This document shows, piece by piece, positions 48,355-56,368 of a stretch of DNA of 56,368 bases. Made by a program: the position numbers and the translations under genes. Within the stretch, counting starts at the first letter, position 1. Each line of letters starts with the position of its first letter. The DNA comes from Spirochaetales bacterium (lineage in GTDB: Bacteria > Spirochaetota > Spirochaetia > DSM-16054 > Sediminispirochaetaceae), in NCBI GenBank assembly GCA_021767325.1, contig JAASTM010000001.1:1-56368 (forward strand). The letters run 5' to 3'. A model generated the notes under the pieces. It had not been told where the DNA came from. It was given only the letters and a program-made list of their open reading frames with translations, and ran no database searches.

Positions 48355-49224
48355 ATGACGAGTGCAAGGATTGCCGTGATCGGAGGATCCGGTATGTACG
48401 AGATGGAAGGGGCCGAGGTGCTCGACCGGGTCGAGATTACCACGCCTTTCGGTATGCATTCCGATGTTATTACCATTTGCGATGTTGGTGGTAAGAATGT
48501 AGCCTTTCTCCCGCGCCATGCCCTGGGGCATACATTGCTGCCGTCTGAGGTGCCCTATCGGGCGAATATCTATGCATTGAAATACATTGGGGTGCGCTTT
48601 ATTATTGGCGCTTCGGTAGTCGGCAGTTTGAAGCAGGAAATTGCGCCCTGCGATTTCGTGGTGCCTGACCAGATAATAGATCGGACCAAAACCCGTCCGC
48701 AGAGTTTTTTCGGAGATGGAGTGTGCGGGCATGTCTATTTTGCCGAACCGTTCTGCAGCTACTTGAGCGGTATTCTCTATTCGGTTATAAAGGATGCAGG
48801 GCACCGGGTGCACAATCATGAGACCTATGTGGCGATTGAAGGCCCGATGTTTTCCACGCGGGCCGAGAGCAGGCTGTATCATCAGTGGGGTGGCGGAGTT
48901 GTCGGGCAGTCGGCTGTGCCGGAGGCTATGCTGGCCCGCGAAGCGGAGATCTCTTATGCTATGGTGGCGATGTCCACCGATTTCGATGCCTGGCTGCAGG
49001 ACGAGGGGCCGGCCAATGACAAAACCGTGCTGGAGAATCTGCGTCTCAACAACCGCGATTTCAAGGAGTTCCTGCCGAAGGTGGTTGCTCGCTTAGATGA
49101 GGACCGAGAGACCGCGGCCCACAATGCAGCGGCCACCGCGATTTTCACCGATCCGGATTATCTGCCGCTGGAAACCCGGCGGAAGCTGGACCTCTTTTAT
49201 CATAAGTATTGGTCGCGGCTGTAA
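48355..49224 (+). CDS. 5'-methylthioadenosine phosphorylase-family protein
   Basis: 289 aa from ATG 48355; the ATG at 48340 would leave no room for the GGGGGGTAGGG ribosome site. The order of motifs is that of MtnP and close nucleoside phosphorylases: IGGSGMYEMEG, ITTPFG, FLPRHALGH, PYRANIYALK, DQIIDRTKTR, NHETYVAIEGPMFSTRAES, and PEAMLAREAEISYAMVAMSTDFDAW. MtnP splits methylthioadenosine into adenine and methylthioribose-1-phosphate. The ribose-binding G-M-T before V-P-E-A is G-Q-S here, so substrate preference may differ from standard MtnP. The AzlC gene follows after 29 bases. Confidence 0.83.
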   Translation: MTSARIAVIGGSGMYEMEGAEVLDRVEITTPFGMHSDVITICDVGGKNVAFLPRHALGHTLLPSEVPYRANIYALKYIGVRFIIGASVVGSLKQEIAPCDFVVPDQIIDRTKTRPQSFFGDGVCGHVYFAEPFCSYLSGILYSVIKDAGHRVHNHETYVAIEGPMFSTRAESRLYHQWGGGVVGQSAVPEAMLAREAEISYAMVAMSTDFDAWLQDEGPANDKTVLENLRLNNRDFKEFLPKVVARLDEDRETAAHNAAATAIFTDPDYLPLETRRKLDLFYHKYWSRL

Positions 49225-49253
49225 GTGCCGGTGCACAAAGAAGTGGAGTATTG

Positions 49254-50048
49254 ATGGTTTTGAAAATGCAACATGAGACGACCGGGCAGCCGACACTGCC
49301 CGGTTTTTTTCAGGGTATCCGCTCCGGGGTGAGCATTGCTATCGGGTATATGCCGATTGCCCTTGCCTTCGGACTGCTGGCCAAGAACACCGGCATCAGT
49401 TTGGCCCACACCGTGGGGATGAGCCTGCTGGTGTTTGCCGGGGCCTCGCAGTTTATGGCCCTCGGGCTGTTGGCACTGGGGACCGGCGCGGTGGAAATTG
49501 TCTTTTCCACTTTTATTGTAAACATCCGCCATCTGCTGATGAGTATGTCGATTAACGAGAAGGCGGTTCCGGAGTCGAAACTGCGCAGGCTGATATACGC
49601 CTTCGGCATTACCGATGAGGTGTTTGCCGTGGCATCTACCCGGGACGGGGCGGTGGGATCCCACTACCTCTACGGGCTCAGCCTGATGGCTTATTCGAGC
49701 TGGGTAATCAACTCCGGGATCGGATATGCGGCCGGTTCGGCCCTGCCGGAGGCCTTTCAGCAGGGGATGAGCGTGGCCCTGTATGCCATGTTTATCGGGC
49801 TGCTGATTCCCTCTGTGAAAAAGTACCGCAAGGCCCTGTTTTTGGCCGGCGCGGCGGCGGTACTCAATAGCCTGTTCGTTATGTTTTTGCCGGCCGGATG
49901 GGCGATTATCGCCGCGACCATGGGGGCTGTTTTGCTGCTGGAGCCGGTGCAGGCTGTACGCAGCTGGCGGGGGCGGTTGGAGCAGGCGGGCAGCCATAGC
50001 CGATCTGGTCGCCCGGCCCAGACCGAGGAGGACACGTATGACAGTTGA
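49254..50048 (+). CDS. azlC: AzlC-family branched-chain amino-acid exporter subunit
   Basis: 264 aa from ATG 49254 (GTGGAG upstream). Begins with a short polar tail and then FFQGIRSGVSIAIGYMPIALAFGLLAKNTGIS, the standard AzlC opening; LVFAGASQFMALGLL and INIRHLLMSMS-type segments (FIVNIRHLLMSMSIN) are family hallmarks. About seven membrane segments. The large subunit works with AzlD to export branched-chain or other amino acids. A 40-residue cytosolic tail ends the protein. It overlaps azlD by 11 bases. Confidence 0.92.
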   Translation: MVLKMQHETTGQPTLPGFFQGIRSGVSIAIGYMPIALAFGLLAKNTGISLAHTVGMSLLVFAGASQFMALGLLALGTGAVEIVFSTFIVNIRHLLMSMSINEKAVPESKLRRLIYAFGITDEVFAVASTRDGAVGSHYLYGLSLMAYSSWVINSGIGYAAGSALPEAFQQGMSVALYAMFIGLLIPSVKKYRKALFLAGAAAVLNSLFVMFLPAGWAIIAATMGAVLLLEPVQAVRSWRGRLEQAGSHSRSGRPAQTEEDTYDS

Positions 50049-50358
50049 ACTGGTCAATCGCAGCGTCTGGATCATCATTATCGGAATGGCTTTGGTTACC
50101 TACATCCCCCGGCTTTTGCCGTTGGTTGCGCTGGATGCGGAGAAAATACCACCTGTGCTGGCCCGGATGCTACGCAATATCCCGTATGCGGCCCTGGGTG
50201 CACTCATCTTTCCGGGGATTCTGGGCATTCACGACCAGCTGTGGTACGGGCTGGTAGGCGCAGCGGTAGCCGTTGGAGTGGCTCTGACCGGAGCCCATCT
50301 GATCGTGGTAGTACTCAGTTCGGTTGCAGTACTGAGTGCCCTGGCGGTGCTGCTCTGA
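50038..50358 (+). CDS. azlD: AzlD-family small subunit
   Basis: 106 aa with about four membrane segments. WIIIIGMALVTYIPRLLPL near the start and MLRNIPYAALGALIFPGIL are the conserved AzlD pattern. Small partner of AzlC in the inner membrane; the overlap with azlC supports stoichiometric translation. Confidence 0.92.
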   Translation: MTVELVNRSVWIIIIGMALVTYIPRLLPLVALDAEKIPPVLARMLRNIPYAALGALIFPGILGIHDQLWYGLVGAAVAVGVALTGAHLIVVVLSSVAVLSALAVLL

Positions 50359-50450
50359 GACCGGCCGCGACCTGTAGGTGTGAATAGCGGGCACAGATAG
50401 TGAGCGGGTAACTTGCAACTCTACCCGAATGGTTTTATCATAGCCGATAT

Positions 50451-51179
50451 ATGTTAACTCTGCCTTCACTGTTTATTTCCTCCTTCCTCATAGCCCTTTC
50501 GGGGGCCATGATGCCGGGCCCGCTGCTGACGGCCACTATCAGCGAAAGCGTAAAACGCGGGCCGGTGGCCGGGCCGTTGATCATGAGCGGGCACCTGCTG
50601 CTGGAAGGGGCACTCGTGTTGGCCCTGATTGCCGGGGTTGCGCCGCTTTTGCAGAATGACCTGTTTTTTATTCTGGTTTCTTTCGGCGGAGCGCTTATTC
50701 TGGGCTGGATGGCCTTCGGCATGCTCCGCAGCCTGCCTACGCTGCGCATCGAGTGGGGCTCGGCCGGCGGCCAAGCTGGGGGCGGGCAGAATGTGGCCGG
50801 CAGTTCCACGGGTCCGGCAGACCCGGCAAGCCCGGCCGGGCCGGAGAAGCAATCGGCGGAGTCGGCCCGTGCACTACGCACCGGCGTACTGCTCAGCATT
50901 GCCAACCCCTACTGGGTGGTATGGTGGGCTACCATCGGTCTGGGGCTAGTCGCCAGGGCACAAAAAGTGGGCCTTCTCGGGATTTTTATCTTTTTTCTCG
51001 GTCATCAGGCTGCGGATTTTGCCTGGTACTCAATTGTATCTACTGCGGTGGGCAAAGGGCGTCGCTTCTTCAGCGATCGTATCTACCGTGGCATTATCGC
51101 CGTCTCTGCGCTTGTTCTGATCGGATTCGCGCTGTACTTCGGCTGGAGCGGGGCCGAGCGGCTTATCCTTCCGAACTAG
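50451..51179 (+). CDS. LysE/RhtB-family amino-acid exporter
   Basis: 242 aa with six hydrophobic segments. Opens FISSFLIALSGAMMPGPLL, matching the LysE family G-x-x-x-x-P-G-P motif, and contains ANPYWVVWWATIG. A Gly/Pro/Ala-rich insert of about 40 residues (GGQAGGGQNVAG through PASPAGPEKQ) sits in the loop after the third segment, unusual for the family. Likely inner-membrane efflux of an amino acid or a similar small molecule. The downstream kinase gene starts 22 bases later. Confidence 0.87.
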   Translation: MLTLPSLFISSFLIALSGAMMPGPLLTATISESVKRGPVAGPLIMSGHLLLEGALVLALIAGVAPLLQNDLFFILVSFGGALILGWMAFGMLRSLPTLRIEWGSAGGQAGGGQNVAGSSTGPADPASPAGPEKQSAESARALRTGVLLSIANPYWVVWWATIGLGLVARAQKVGLLGIFIFFLGHQAADFAWYSIVSTAVGKGRRFFSDRIYRGIIAVSALVLIGFALYFGWSGAERLILPN

Positions 51180-51201
51180 GCCATTTTGAAAGGACCTCAG
51201 A

Positions 51202-52551
51202 ATGAATAAAAAACTGGTTGTATTTGACGATGATCCCACCGGAATTCAGACCGTTCACGGGTGTTACGTTCTTACCGTTTGGGATGAAGCCACCCTCGCA
51301 ACTGCCTTACAAGATGAGGTTCCTTTCTTCTACCTTTTGACCAATATTCGTGCATTGCCGCCTGGAGAGGCTGCCCGAGTATTAGCTGAAGCCTGCACAA
51401 TGGTTAAAAATGTTGCTCGAAATTTAGATATTGAAATTGAAGTCTTGTCACGATCGGACTCTACGCTGCGCAGCCATTTTCCATTAGAAGTTGCTACGTT
51501 CCTGAAAATTTTTGCCTTTGATACACCGGTAGATGGGATTATTTTTGCACCGGCCTTTTTTGAGAGCGGTCGTATTACCGCCGGTGATATACACTATGTG
51601 GTCGAAAACAACCGACGCATTCCTGCCGATGAGACCGAGTTCTCCAATGATCCCGATTTTCCGTATTCAACAGCCTATCTTCCCGGTTATATTCTGGAGA
51701 AGCTGAACTCCTCAAAAATAACCGGTCCTATTGAACGTATTGATGCCGACGCGATTCTTTCAATTCCACTTAATCTAATTCGCAGCAGAGGCACTGAAGG
51801 GGTGACTGAATTTCTGTTAAAGGTAACTCAGGCACGTTTTATGGTGGTGAATGCGGAAACATATGATGATCTGGATACGGTTACCGCGGCCGTTCGCATA
51901 GCGGTTGAGCAGGGAAAGCGGTTTTTCTATCACACATCATCCTCATTCGTACGTTCGTTTATGCAGCAAAGTGCAAAACTAATCGATTTTTCGTCTGTAG
52001 AAACCGGTCCCGGACTTGTAGTTGTCGGCTCGTATGTGCAGAAGACACAGCGACAGTTGAGTAAACTGTTGGAAATTCCGGTGGTAGAGGGGATACCGAT
52101 AACGGTTGATGAAATAGTCTCGCATCCGAAGGACCTGAAGCACAGCATCCTGGGTAAGATCAGTAAAGTGCTGTCAAATGGAAAAACTGCGGCTCTGTAC
52201 CTGGAAAAAAGCAGCAAAGCCACCGAAATTAGCCGGGGAGATGTCATGGACACCGGTCATAAAATTACATCCTTTTTCTGCTCCTGCGTAAATGAATTAC
52301 AGGTAAGGCCGTCATTTATATTGGGCAAGGGAGGCATCACCTCGCATGAATTGCTCAAGCGAGGGCTTAAAGTAGCTTTTGCCCGGGTGGCAGGGCAAGC
52401 CGTGCCGGGAGTACCGGTGATCCGCATGAATTCTGCGCATCGTTTCTCCGGTATGTACTATGCGATTTTTCCGGGCAATGTGGGGTCTGATGATACTCTT
52501 GCCGAAGTGGTGTCACGCTTCATAAATGATAAGCACCTACAGCCCTCTTGA
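51202..52551 (+). CDS. DUF1537 four-carbon acid sugar kinase-family protein
   Basis: 449 aa. N-terminal FDDDPTGIQTVHG is the DUF1537 acid-sugar-binding motif (D-D-D-P-T-G), followed by SDSTLRSHFPLE and a C-terminal nucleotide-binding domain with LGKGGITSHELLKRGL and an NVG end. Members phosphorylate threonate, erythronate, 3-oxo-isoapionate and similar acids. In known acid-sugar pathways such kinases are sometimes partnered with RuBisCO-like proteins; here the nearest RuBisCO-like gene is about 50 kb away, so a link is only a possibility. Slightly less G/C-rich than its neighbours. Confidence 0.86.
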   Translation: MNKKLVVFDDDPTGIQTVHGCYVLTVWDEATLATALQDEVPFFYLLTNIRALPPGEAARVLAEACTMVKNVARNLDIEIEVLSRSDSTLRSHFPLEVATFLKIFAFDTPVDGIIFAPAFFESGRITAGDIHYVVENNRRIPADETEFSNDPDFPYSTAYLPGYILEKLNSSKITGPIERIDADAILSIPLNLIRSRGTEGVTEFLLKVTQARFMVVNAETYDDLDTVTAAVRIAVEQGKRFFYHTSSSFVRSFMQQSAKLIDFSSVETGPGLVVVGSYVQKTQRQLSKLLEIPVVEGIPITVDEIVSHPKDLKHSILGKISKVLSNGKTAALYLEKSSKATEISRGDVMDTGHKITSFFCSCVNELQVRPSFILGKGGITSHELLKRGLKVAFARVAGQAVPGVPVIRMNSAHRFSGMYYAIFPGNVGSDDTLAEVVSRFINDKHLQPS

Positions 52552-52606
52552 ACTTCACCCTCCTGGGCACTACAGTACTAGTAAAAAGCGATAGAGAGGC
52601 AAAGTT

Positions 52607-53719
52607 GTGGGAGTAGTGTATACATTAAGCGGCGGAGCGGCCTATGGGTATGCCCATGTGGGCGTTCTGCGGTATCTGGAAGAGTGGGGGATGCAGCCGT
52701 CTGCTGTGGTAGGCACATCGATGGGAGCCATTGTGGGCGGTTTGTACGCCTATGGGTATGATTCGAATCAGATCCAACAGGTGGCGGATCATGTGCGGTC
52801 TATAGATATGGTGCGGCTCTTCTTTCCCTCATTTCCGCGGGGCGGAATTATCGATACCGACGGCATTCGCGATTTCTTCCATGGGTTCATTGGCGATGCT
52901 ATGATAGAAGATCTGCCGATTCCCTATCGGAGCGTGGCTGTCGACGTGAACAGCGGGCAGCAGATCATTTTCGACAGCGGTCGTCTGCTCGATGCGATGA
53001 TGGCTTCGATGTCTATACCAGCGGTTTTTAAGCCGTATTCGTTTCGCGGCCGGCAGCTGGTGGACGGCGGTGTGTTGAACAATCTGCCCTGGAAGCTGGC
53101 CGATGAGTTCGGAAACCTGCATGTTGTGGTAGATGTTGCTCCCAAGCGTGCTCGGAACCACCAAGAGGTCTTATGCACATCCGAAATAGGTTCGGTCGAG
53201 GGCGCAGCGGAAGAACAGATGAACGGACACCGGTTTGAGAATGACGTAAAACAGGCAGTAGAGAACTATTCGGTGGCTGCGCAGCAGGCTGAACCACAGC
53301 GCAGCGAAAAAAGCAATCGGTCGAAAGCGCTGCAGCAACTGGAAGACAGGCTTTCCAGCGGTGCCTTTAGAGCACCCCTTAAGCGGCTTATGGATACCTT
53401 CCAGGCACGCGAAACCTTTCAGATAAGAGACCTCATCAACAGTTTTACCCGCCGGCCCGACCACAAGACCGCCGCCTTGACCCTGCCCGAAGTAATTACC
53501 AACGTGATGGCAATCTTCAATGAGCAGCAAACGGTGGTACCACAGGGCGGAATTCTTAAAACGTACGCCTACGTGCATCCCGATTTGCGAGAGTACTATC
53601 TAAATGATTTCAATAAGTCTGAGGAGATAATTGATAAGGGGTATTACGACGCCCAAACCGACCCGCAGTTTGTATACCAGATAAGGAAAATTGCCAAGAA
53701 GGCCGGGCATGTCAATTAG
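52607..53719 (+). CDS. Patatin-like phospholipase
   Basis: 370 aa from GTG 52607. Patatin motifs: the oxyanion loop SGGAAYGYAHVG (the usual Arg is Tyr), the nucleophile GTSMG near 40-44, and the catalytic Asp in VDGGVLNNLP near 150. Lipid hydrolysis is expected at the inner face of the membrane, or RssA-like regulation. A polar, Gln/Ser-rich insert (about 185-245) interrupts the second half. It overlaps the oxidoreductase gene by 11 bases. Confidence 0.88.
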   Translation: MGVVYTLSGGAAYGYAHVGVLRYLEEWGMQPSAVVGTSMGAIVGGLYAYGYDSNQIQQVADHVRSIDMVRLFFPSFPRGGIIDTDGIRDFFHGFIGDAMIEDLPIPYRSVAVDVNSGQQIIFDSGRLLDAMMASMSIPAVFKPYSFRGRQLVDGGVLNNLPWKLADEFGNLHVVVDVAPKRARNHQEVLCTSEIGSVEGAAEEQMNGHRFENDVKQAVENYSVAAQQAEPQRSEKSNRSKALQQLEDRLSSGAFRAPLKRLMDTFQARETFQIRDLINSFTRRPDHKTAALTLPEVITNVMAIFNEQQTVVPQGGILKTYAYVHPDLREYYLNDFNKSEEIIDKGYYDAQTDPQFVYQIRKIAKKAGHVN

Positions 53720-54746
53720 AGTTGGAATTGTCGGAACCGGGATGATAGCGGACGTTCACGCCAATGTGTTCGCCCAGTTGGAGAATGTACAGCTTAAGGG
53801 GGTCTACAGCCGCAGCACGGTGCGGGGCGCCGAGTTCGCCGAGCGTCACAGTTGCAGCGCATACAGAGATTATGCCGAGATGTTGAGTAGTGTCGATATA
53901 GTATCGGTATGTACCCCCTCCGGCGCCCATCTCGACGCCGCATTACCGGCGATCGATGCCGGCTGTCATGTACTCATAGAAAAGCCTCTGGAGATCAGCC
54001 TTGAACGCTGTGACTCTATTATAGATGCCGCCGAGCGCAAGGGAGTTCAGGTTGCAGGTGTGTTTCAATCGCGATTTTATGATGCCTCCCGGCAGCTAAA
54101 GGCAGCGGTGGATCAGCGGCGTTTCGGCCGGCTGAGCATGGGCGATGCTTATGTGAAGTGGTTCCGCAGCCAGGAGTACTATAGCGGCAGTGAGTGGAAA
54201 GGAACCGTTAAGTATGACGGCGGCGGAGCTCTCATGAATCAATCTATTCATGCGATCGATCTGCTGCAGTGGTTCATGGGGGATGTAAAGAACGTGCAAG
54301 CCAAAACCGCAGCCCTCGGGCATGAGGGAATCGAAGTCGAGGATACCGCTGTGGCAATTCTCGAGTTTGCCAACGGAGCGCTGGGGGTAATCGAAGGTTC
54401 GACTGCGGTGTATCCCGGATTTCTGAAACGTATCGAAATATCCGGCAGCGCCGGTTCGGCTGTACTGGAGGAGGAGACTCTGAAAGAGTGGTCCTTTGCA
54501 GAGGAGAGTGCCGGGGACGAAGAGATTCGCACAAGATACGGCAGCAGAGCCGGCTCCGGGGGCGGAGCCGCCGATCCTGGTGCAATCAGCCATACCGGCC
54601 ACCGGCAGCAGTTCGAGGACTTTATCGAAGCCGTACAACAGAACCGGCGGCCCTTTGTGGACGGGCGGGAAGCCCGCAAGTCTGTGGCCATTATTCAGGC
54701 AATTTACGAGAGCAGCCGCACCGGCGAAATTACACCGGTGCGCTGA
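53709..54746 (+). CDS. Gfo/Idh/MocA-family NAD(P)-dependent oxidoreductase
   Basis: 345 aa from ATG 53709; a start at 53691 would precede the ribosome site. N-terminal Rossmann fold SIRVGIVGTGMIADVHAN, then the E-K-P motif LIEKPLEIS, and the C-terminal GGGALMNQSIHAIDLLQWF with the His-x-x-x-His-like pattern of the family. It oxidises or reduces a sugar or cyclitol hydroxyl with NAD(P). Coupled to the patatin gene by overlap, with no obvious functional link. Confidence 0.92.
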   Translation: MSIRVGIVGTGMIADVHANVFAQLENVQLKGVYSRSTVRGAEFAERHSCSAYRDYAEMLSSVDIVSVCTPSGAHLDAALPAIDAGCHVLIEKPLEISLERCDSIIDAAERKGVQVAGVFQSRFYDASRQLKAAVDQRRFGRLSMGDAYVKWFRSQEYYSGSEWKGTVKYDGGGALMNQSIHAIDLLQWFMGDVKNVQAKTAALGHEGIEVEDTAVAILEFANGALGVIEGSTAVYPGFLKRIEISGSAGSAVLEEETLKEWSFAEESAGDEEIRTRYGSRAGSGGGAADPGAISHTGHRQQFEDFIEAVQQNRRPFVDGREARKSVAIIQAIYESSRTGEITPVR

Positions 54747-54808
54747 GCAGCTGGACATTTGAGCAGCAGGAAAGCTGAGAAGTTACCCCGCCGCCCTGCT
54801 TATCCTGA

Positions 54809-56299
54809 CTATTTGTCCTGCTTACCTCTTTCCTTGTGTTCCTTGGCATCCTGTACGCCCGAGTCGAAGACAATGGTGGTGCCCTCGATGTTTACCACGT
54901 CGCCGTCTCGCAGTTTGCGGCTGCCGCTGATTTTACGGTTATTCACAGTAATATTGCCCTCTCCCGCCAGGGTGTAATCGCCGCTCTTCTCATCGTGCAT
55001 GATAGTGGCATGCTCGGGTTTCAGTGAAGGCAGTCCGCTGATCGTCAGGTCAGCCCGCTCACCTCCGCCGATCACCGTCTTTTCCTGCGTGAGGGGAATA
55101 GTCGAGGAACTGACCTTGGTGCGGTACCCGGCCTGCAAAACCTCCAGGGCGGCGTTCTTCTGCAGTTTCCGGTAGCGCAGTACCAGCAGCAGCAGCCAGG
55201 CCAGGATTGCGGCTGCCAGCAGCAGTAGTATCAGGTACGGGTAGGGCTGCACGGGTATACCGAACAGGGTTCCGGCATAATAGTAGCGCTCCGCCTCGCT
55301 CTGGAGGCTGCCACGTTGTACCTCCACCTTCACGTACTTGCGGTCGGCCGGAATCATACTGGCCTGATAGGTGAGGCGGTATTCATTTTCGATTTTGCGT
55401 TTGATGTCCTGGTACACATTGGCCAGCTCTTCCTGGTTGCGTGCATCGTAGATGTTGCCGCCGGTCTCTAAGGCCATATTTCCCAGGTTCTTGTCGCGTT
55501 CAATCCCGAAGTGGATGGCGTAGAGGGTAATGCCCTCGAGCTGATAGCTGCGCACCACCTCTTCCGGCTCCATCAGATCGGTACCGTATTGCGGATGGGC
55601 TGCGCCGGCGTGTTCGTAATAGGGGTAGTTTTCTCCGTCGGAGAGCACAACCACCACTTTGCGGCCGCGGTACCCGGCCATCTCCGTCACCGAATCGTCC
55701 AGTGAATGGTACAGCTCTGTGTAGGCCTGCTCGTCCTCCGGCCGGCTGATCGATTCCAGCAGCCCCTCCAGTGCACTGGGATCTTTCAATGCCTCCGAGT
55801 GCAGGGTCATATTGGTGTTGAACGAGGCCAGAGAAACAACATCCCGCGGATTGAAAGAGCGGTTGATGAAGTTGCGAATTGCCCGCTTGGCGTGGGTGAT
55901 GCGCATCTCCTCCCGCTCTTCCGTGGGAGCGCCGGACAGGGTATCGTACATACTGCCCGAGTTGTCGATCAACAGCATAATGTGAATACCCTGTTCCACA
56001 TTGGGCTTTTCTGCCAAGTTTTCGATCGCAGGCACAGCCGAGTAGTCCCGACCGTCTGCCGATTCGAATACTTTGAAGTTGTCCTTCTGCAGCCCGGCAA
56101 CCGGCTCGCCGTCGGCACTGTTTACACTCAGGTACAGATCGATCTCCTGGGACAGGAGCAGGGCCGAGCTGTCGATCTGGCTGATGTTCAGTGATTGGGC
56201 CGCTAAGTTTCCGCCCGCCGGCTTCAGTGGGCCGATACCGGCCCCCATACCGAATAAAATAAAAAATATAACTGTTACTGCCTGTATTTTCACTTTCAT
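54809..56299 (-). CDS. vWA-domain and FHA-domain membrane protein
   Basis: 496 aa from ATG 56299, which has GAGGAGA 6 bases upstream; an ATG at 56317 is also in frame. A signal sequence (VKIQAVTVIFFILFGMGAG) is followed by a vWA domain with the MIDAS motif LLIDNSGSM near 105 and VVVLSDGENYPY. One transmembrane segment lies at about 345-370 (YPYLILLLLAAAILAWLLLLV). The cytosolic C-terminus is an FHA domain (TVIGGGERADLTISGLPSL..., HATI, NNRKISGSRKL), which binds phosphothreonine. It could sense an outside ligand and recruit phosphorylated partners. Transcribed on its own from the right. Confidence 0.88.
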   Translation of the reverse strand: MKVKIQAVTVIFFILFGMGAGIGPLKPAGGNLAAQSLNISQIDSSALLLSQEIDLYLSVNSADGEPVAGLQKDNFKVFESADGRDYSAVPAIENLAEKPNVEQGIHIMLLIDNSGSMYDTLSGAPTEEREEMRITHAKRAIRNFINRSFNPRDVVSLASFNTNMTLHSEALKDPSALEGLLESISRPEDEQAYTELYHSLDDSVTEMAGYRGRKVVVVLSDGENYPYYEHAGAAHPQYGTDLMEPEEVVRSYQLEGITLYAIHFGIERDKNLGNMALETGGNIYDARNQEELANVYQDIKRKIENEYRLTYQASMIPADRKYVKVEVQRGSLQSEAERYYYAGTLFGIPVQPYPYLILLLLAAAILAWLLLLVLRYRKLQKNAALEVLQAGYRTKVSSSTIPLTQEKTVIGGGERADLTISGLPSLKPEHATIMHDEKSGDYTLAGEGNITVNNRKISGSRKLRDGDVVNIEGTTIVFDSGVQDAKEHKERGKQDK

Positions 56300-56368
56300 C
56301 GCGTATCTCCTCAGCACTCCTACTATTCGGTCTTGTAAAACAACTTGGCCGAGCCAATCTGAATTACA

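Noticed and set aside
50758..50880. Gly/Pro-rich insert in the LysE-type gene as a frameshift
   Set aside because: The frame is continuous and the membrane segments on both sides stay in register, so it is a low-complexity loop rather than an error.
1..56368. tRNA or rRNA genes, insertion sequences, integrase and attachment sites
   Set aside because: I looked for cloverleaf-like sequences, transposase or integrase motifs and terminal inverted repeats and saw none that I could support by eye.

Overview
This 56-kb window looks like the chromosome of a Gram-negative bacterium of moderate-to-high G+C. Shine-Dalgarno sites are strong (GGAGG), ATG, GTG and TTG starts are all used, and genes are tightly overlapped. 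The mix of genes (RuBisCO-like protein, STAND ATPases, vWA/FHA protein, prolyl-tRNA synthetase with a C-terminal zinc domain) would suit a free-living spirochaete, but this is an inference from style; no rRNA or other taxonomic marker is present.

Layout. (1) 1-3.3 kb: the 3' end of proS, a small Gly/Pro-rich gene on the minus strand, and a coupled pair encoding a RuBisCO-like protein and an inositol-monophosphatase-family phosphatase. (2) 3.4-38.3 kb: a large accessory region that I do not recognise as any named system. It holds a tandem AAA+ ATPase; an FGE/sulfatase-like protein with a 1337-aa partner; a calcineurin-like phosphatase; a small membrane module with a bacterial PH-like domain; a single-chain, compact RNA polymerase in which beta and beta-prime cores are fused (1620 aa); a bacterial-enhancer-binding-type AAA+ protein without the GAFTGA loop; a ubiquitin-like conjugation set (E2-like, JAB protease fused to a J domain, E1-like); DUF1257 and DUF2997 proteins with a Ycf46-type AAA+ ATPase; a zinc-ribbon protein; an NrdG-like radical SAM enzyme; a 54-aa peptide; a secreted protein; an HD-STAND protein; an M48 peptidase; a macro-domain protein; a zinc-ribbon protein; and a protein of 39-residue repeats. 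(3) 38.5-48.2 kb: a thioredoxin-like pseudogene, an A+T-rich imported cluster (two glycosyltransferases, a B12-binding radical SAM protein, a PIG-L deacetylase), a HEPN-NACHT-type STAND gene and a gene remnant. (4) 48.3-56.3 kb: metabolic genes (MTA phosphorylase family, AzlCD, LysE, a DUF1537 kinase, patatin, Gfo/Idh/MocA) and a vWA-FHA protein.

The most unusual result is that the accessory region appears to be one regulatory unit. An A/T-rich box, ACAAAAAATTCTTAA (two exact copies, four close relatives), lies 17-19 nt before strong Shine-Dalgarno sites of four transcription units, with two looser cases. A second element, a hairpin followed by CTTYCGAYCAC, lies 29-47 nt before the starts of the tandem AAA+, the phosphatase, the fused RNA polymerase and the secreted protein. 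A working model (inference) is a two-tier regulon: one class of leader controls the polymerase and its partners, and the polymerase then reads the A/T box and drives the ubiquitin-like/AAA+ operon. Three proteins in the region also share an N-terminal signature of the form N-x-[FY]-G-E, and two of them share the 39-residue repeat, which suggests assembly into a common structure.
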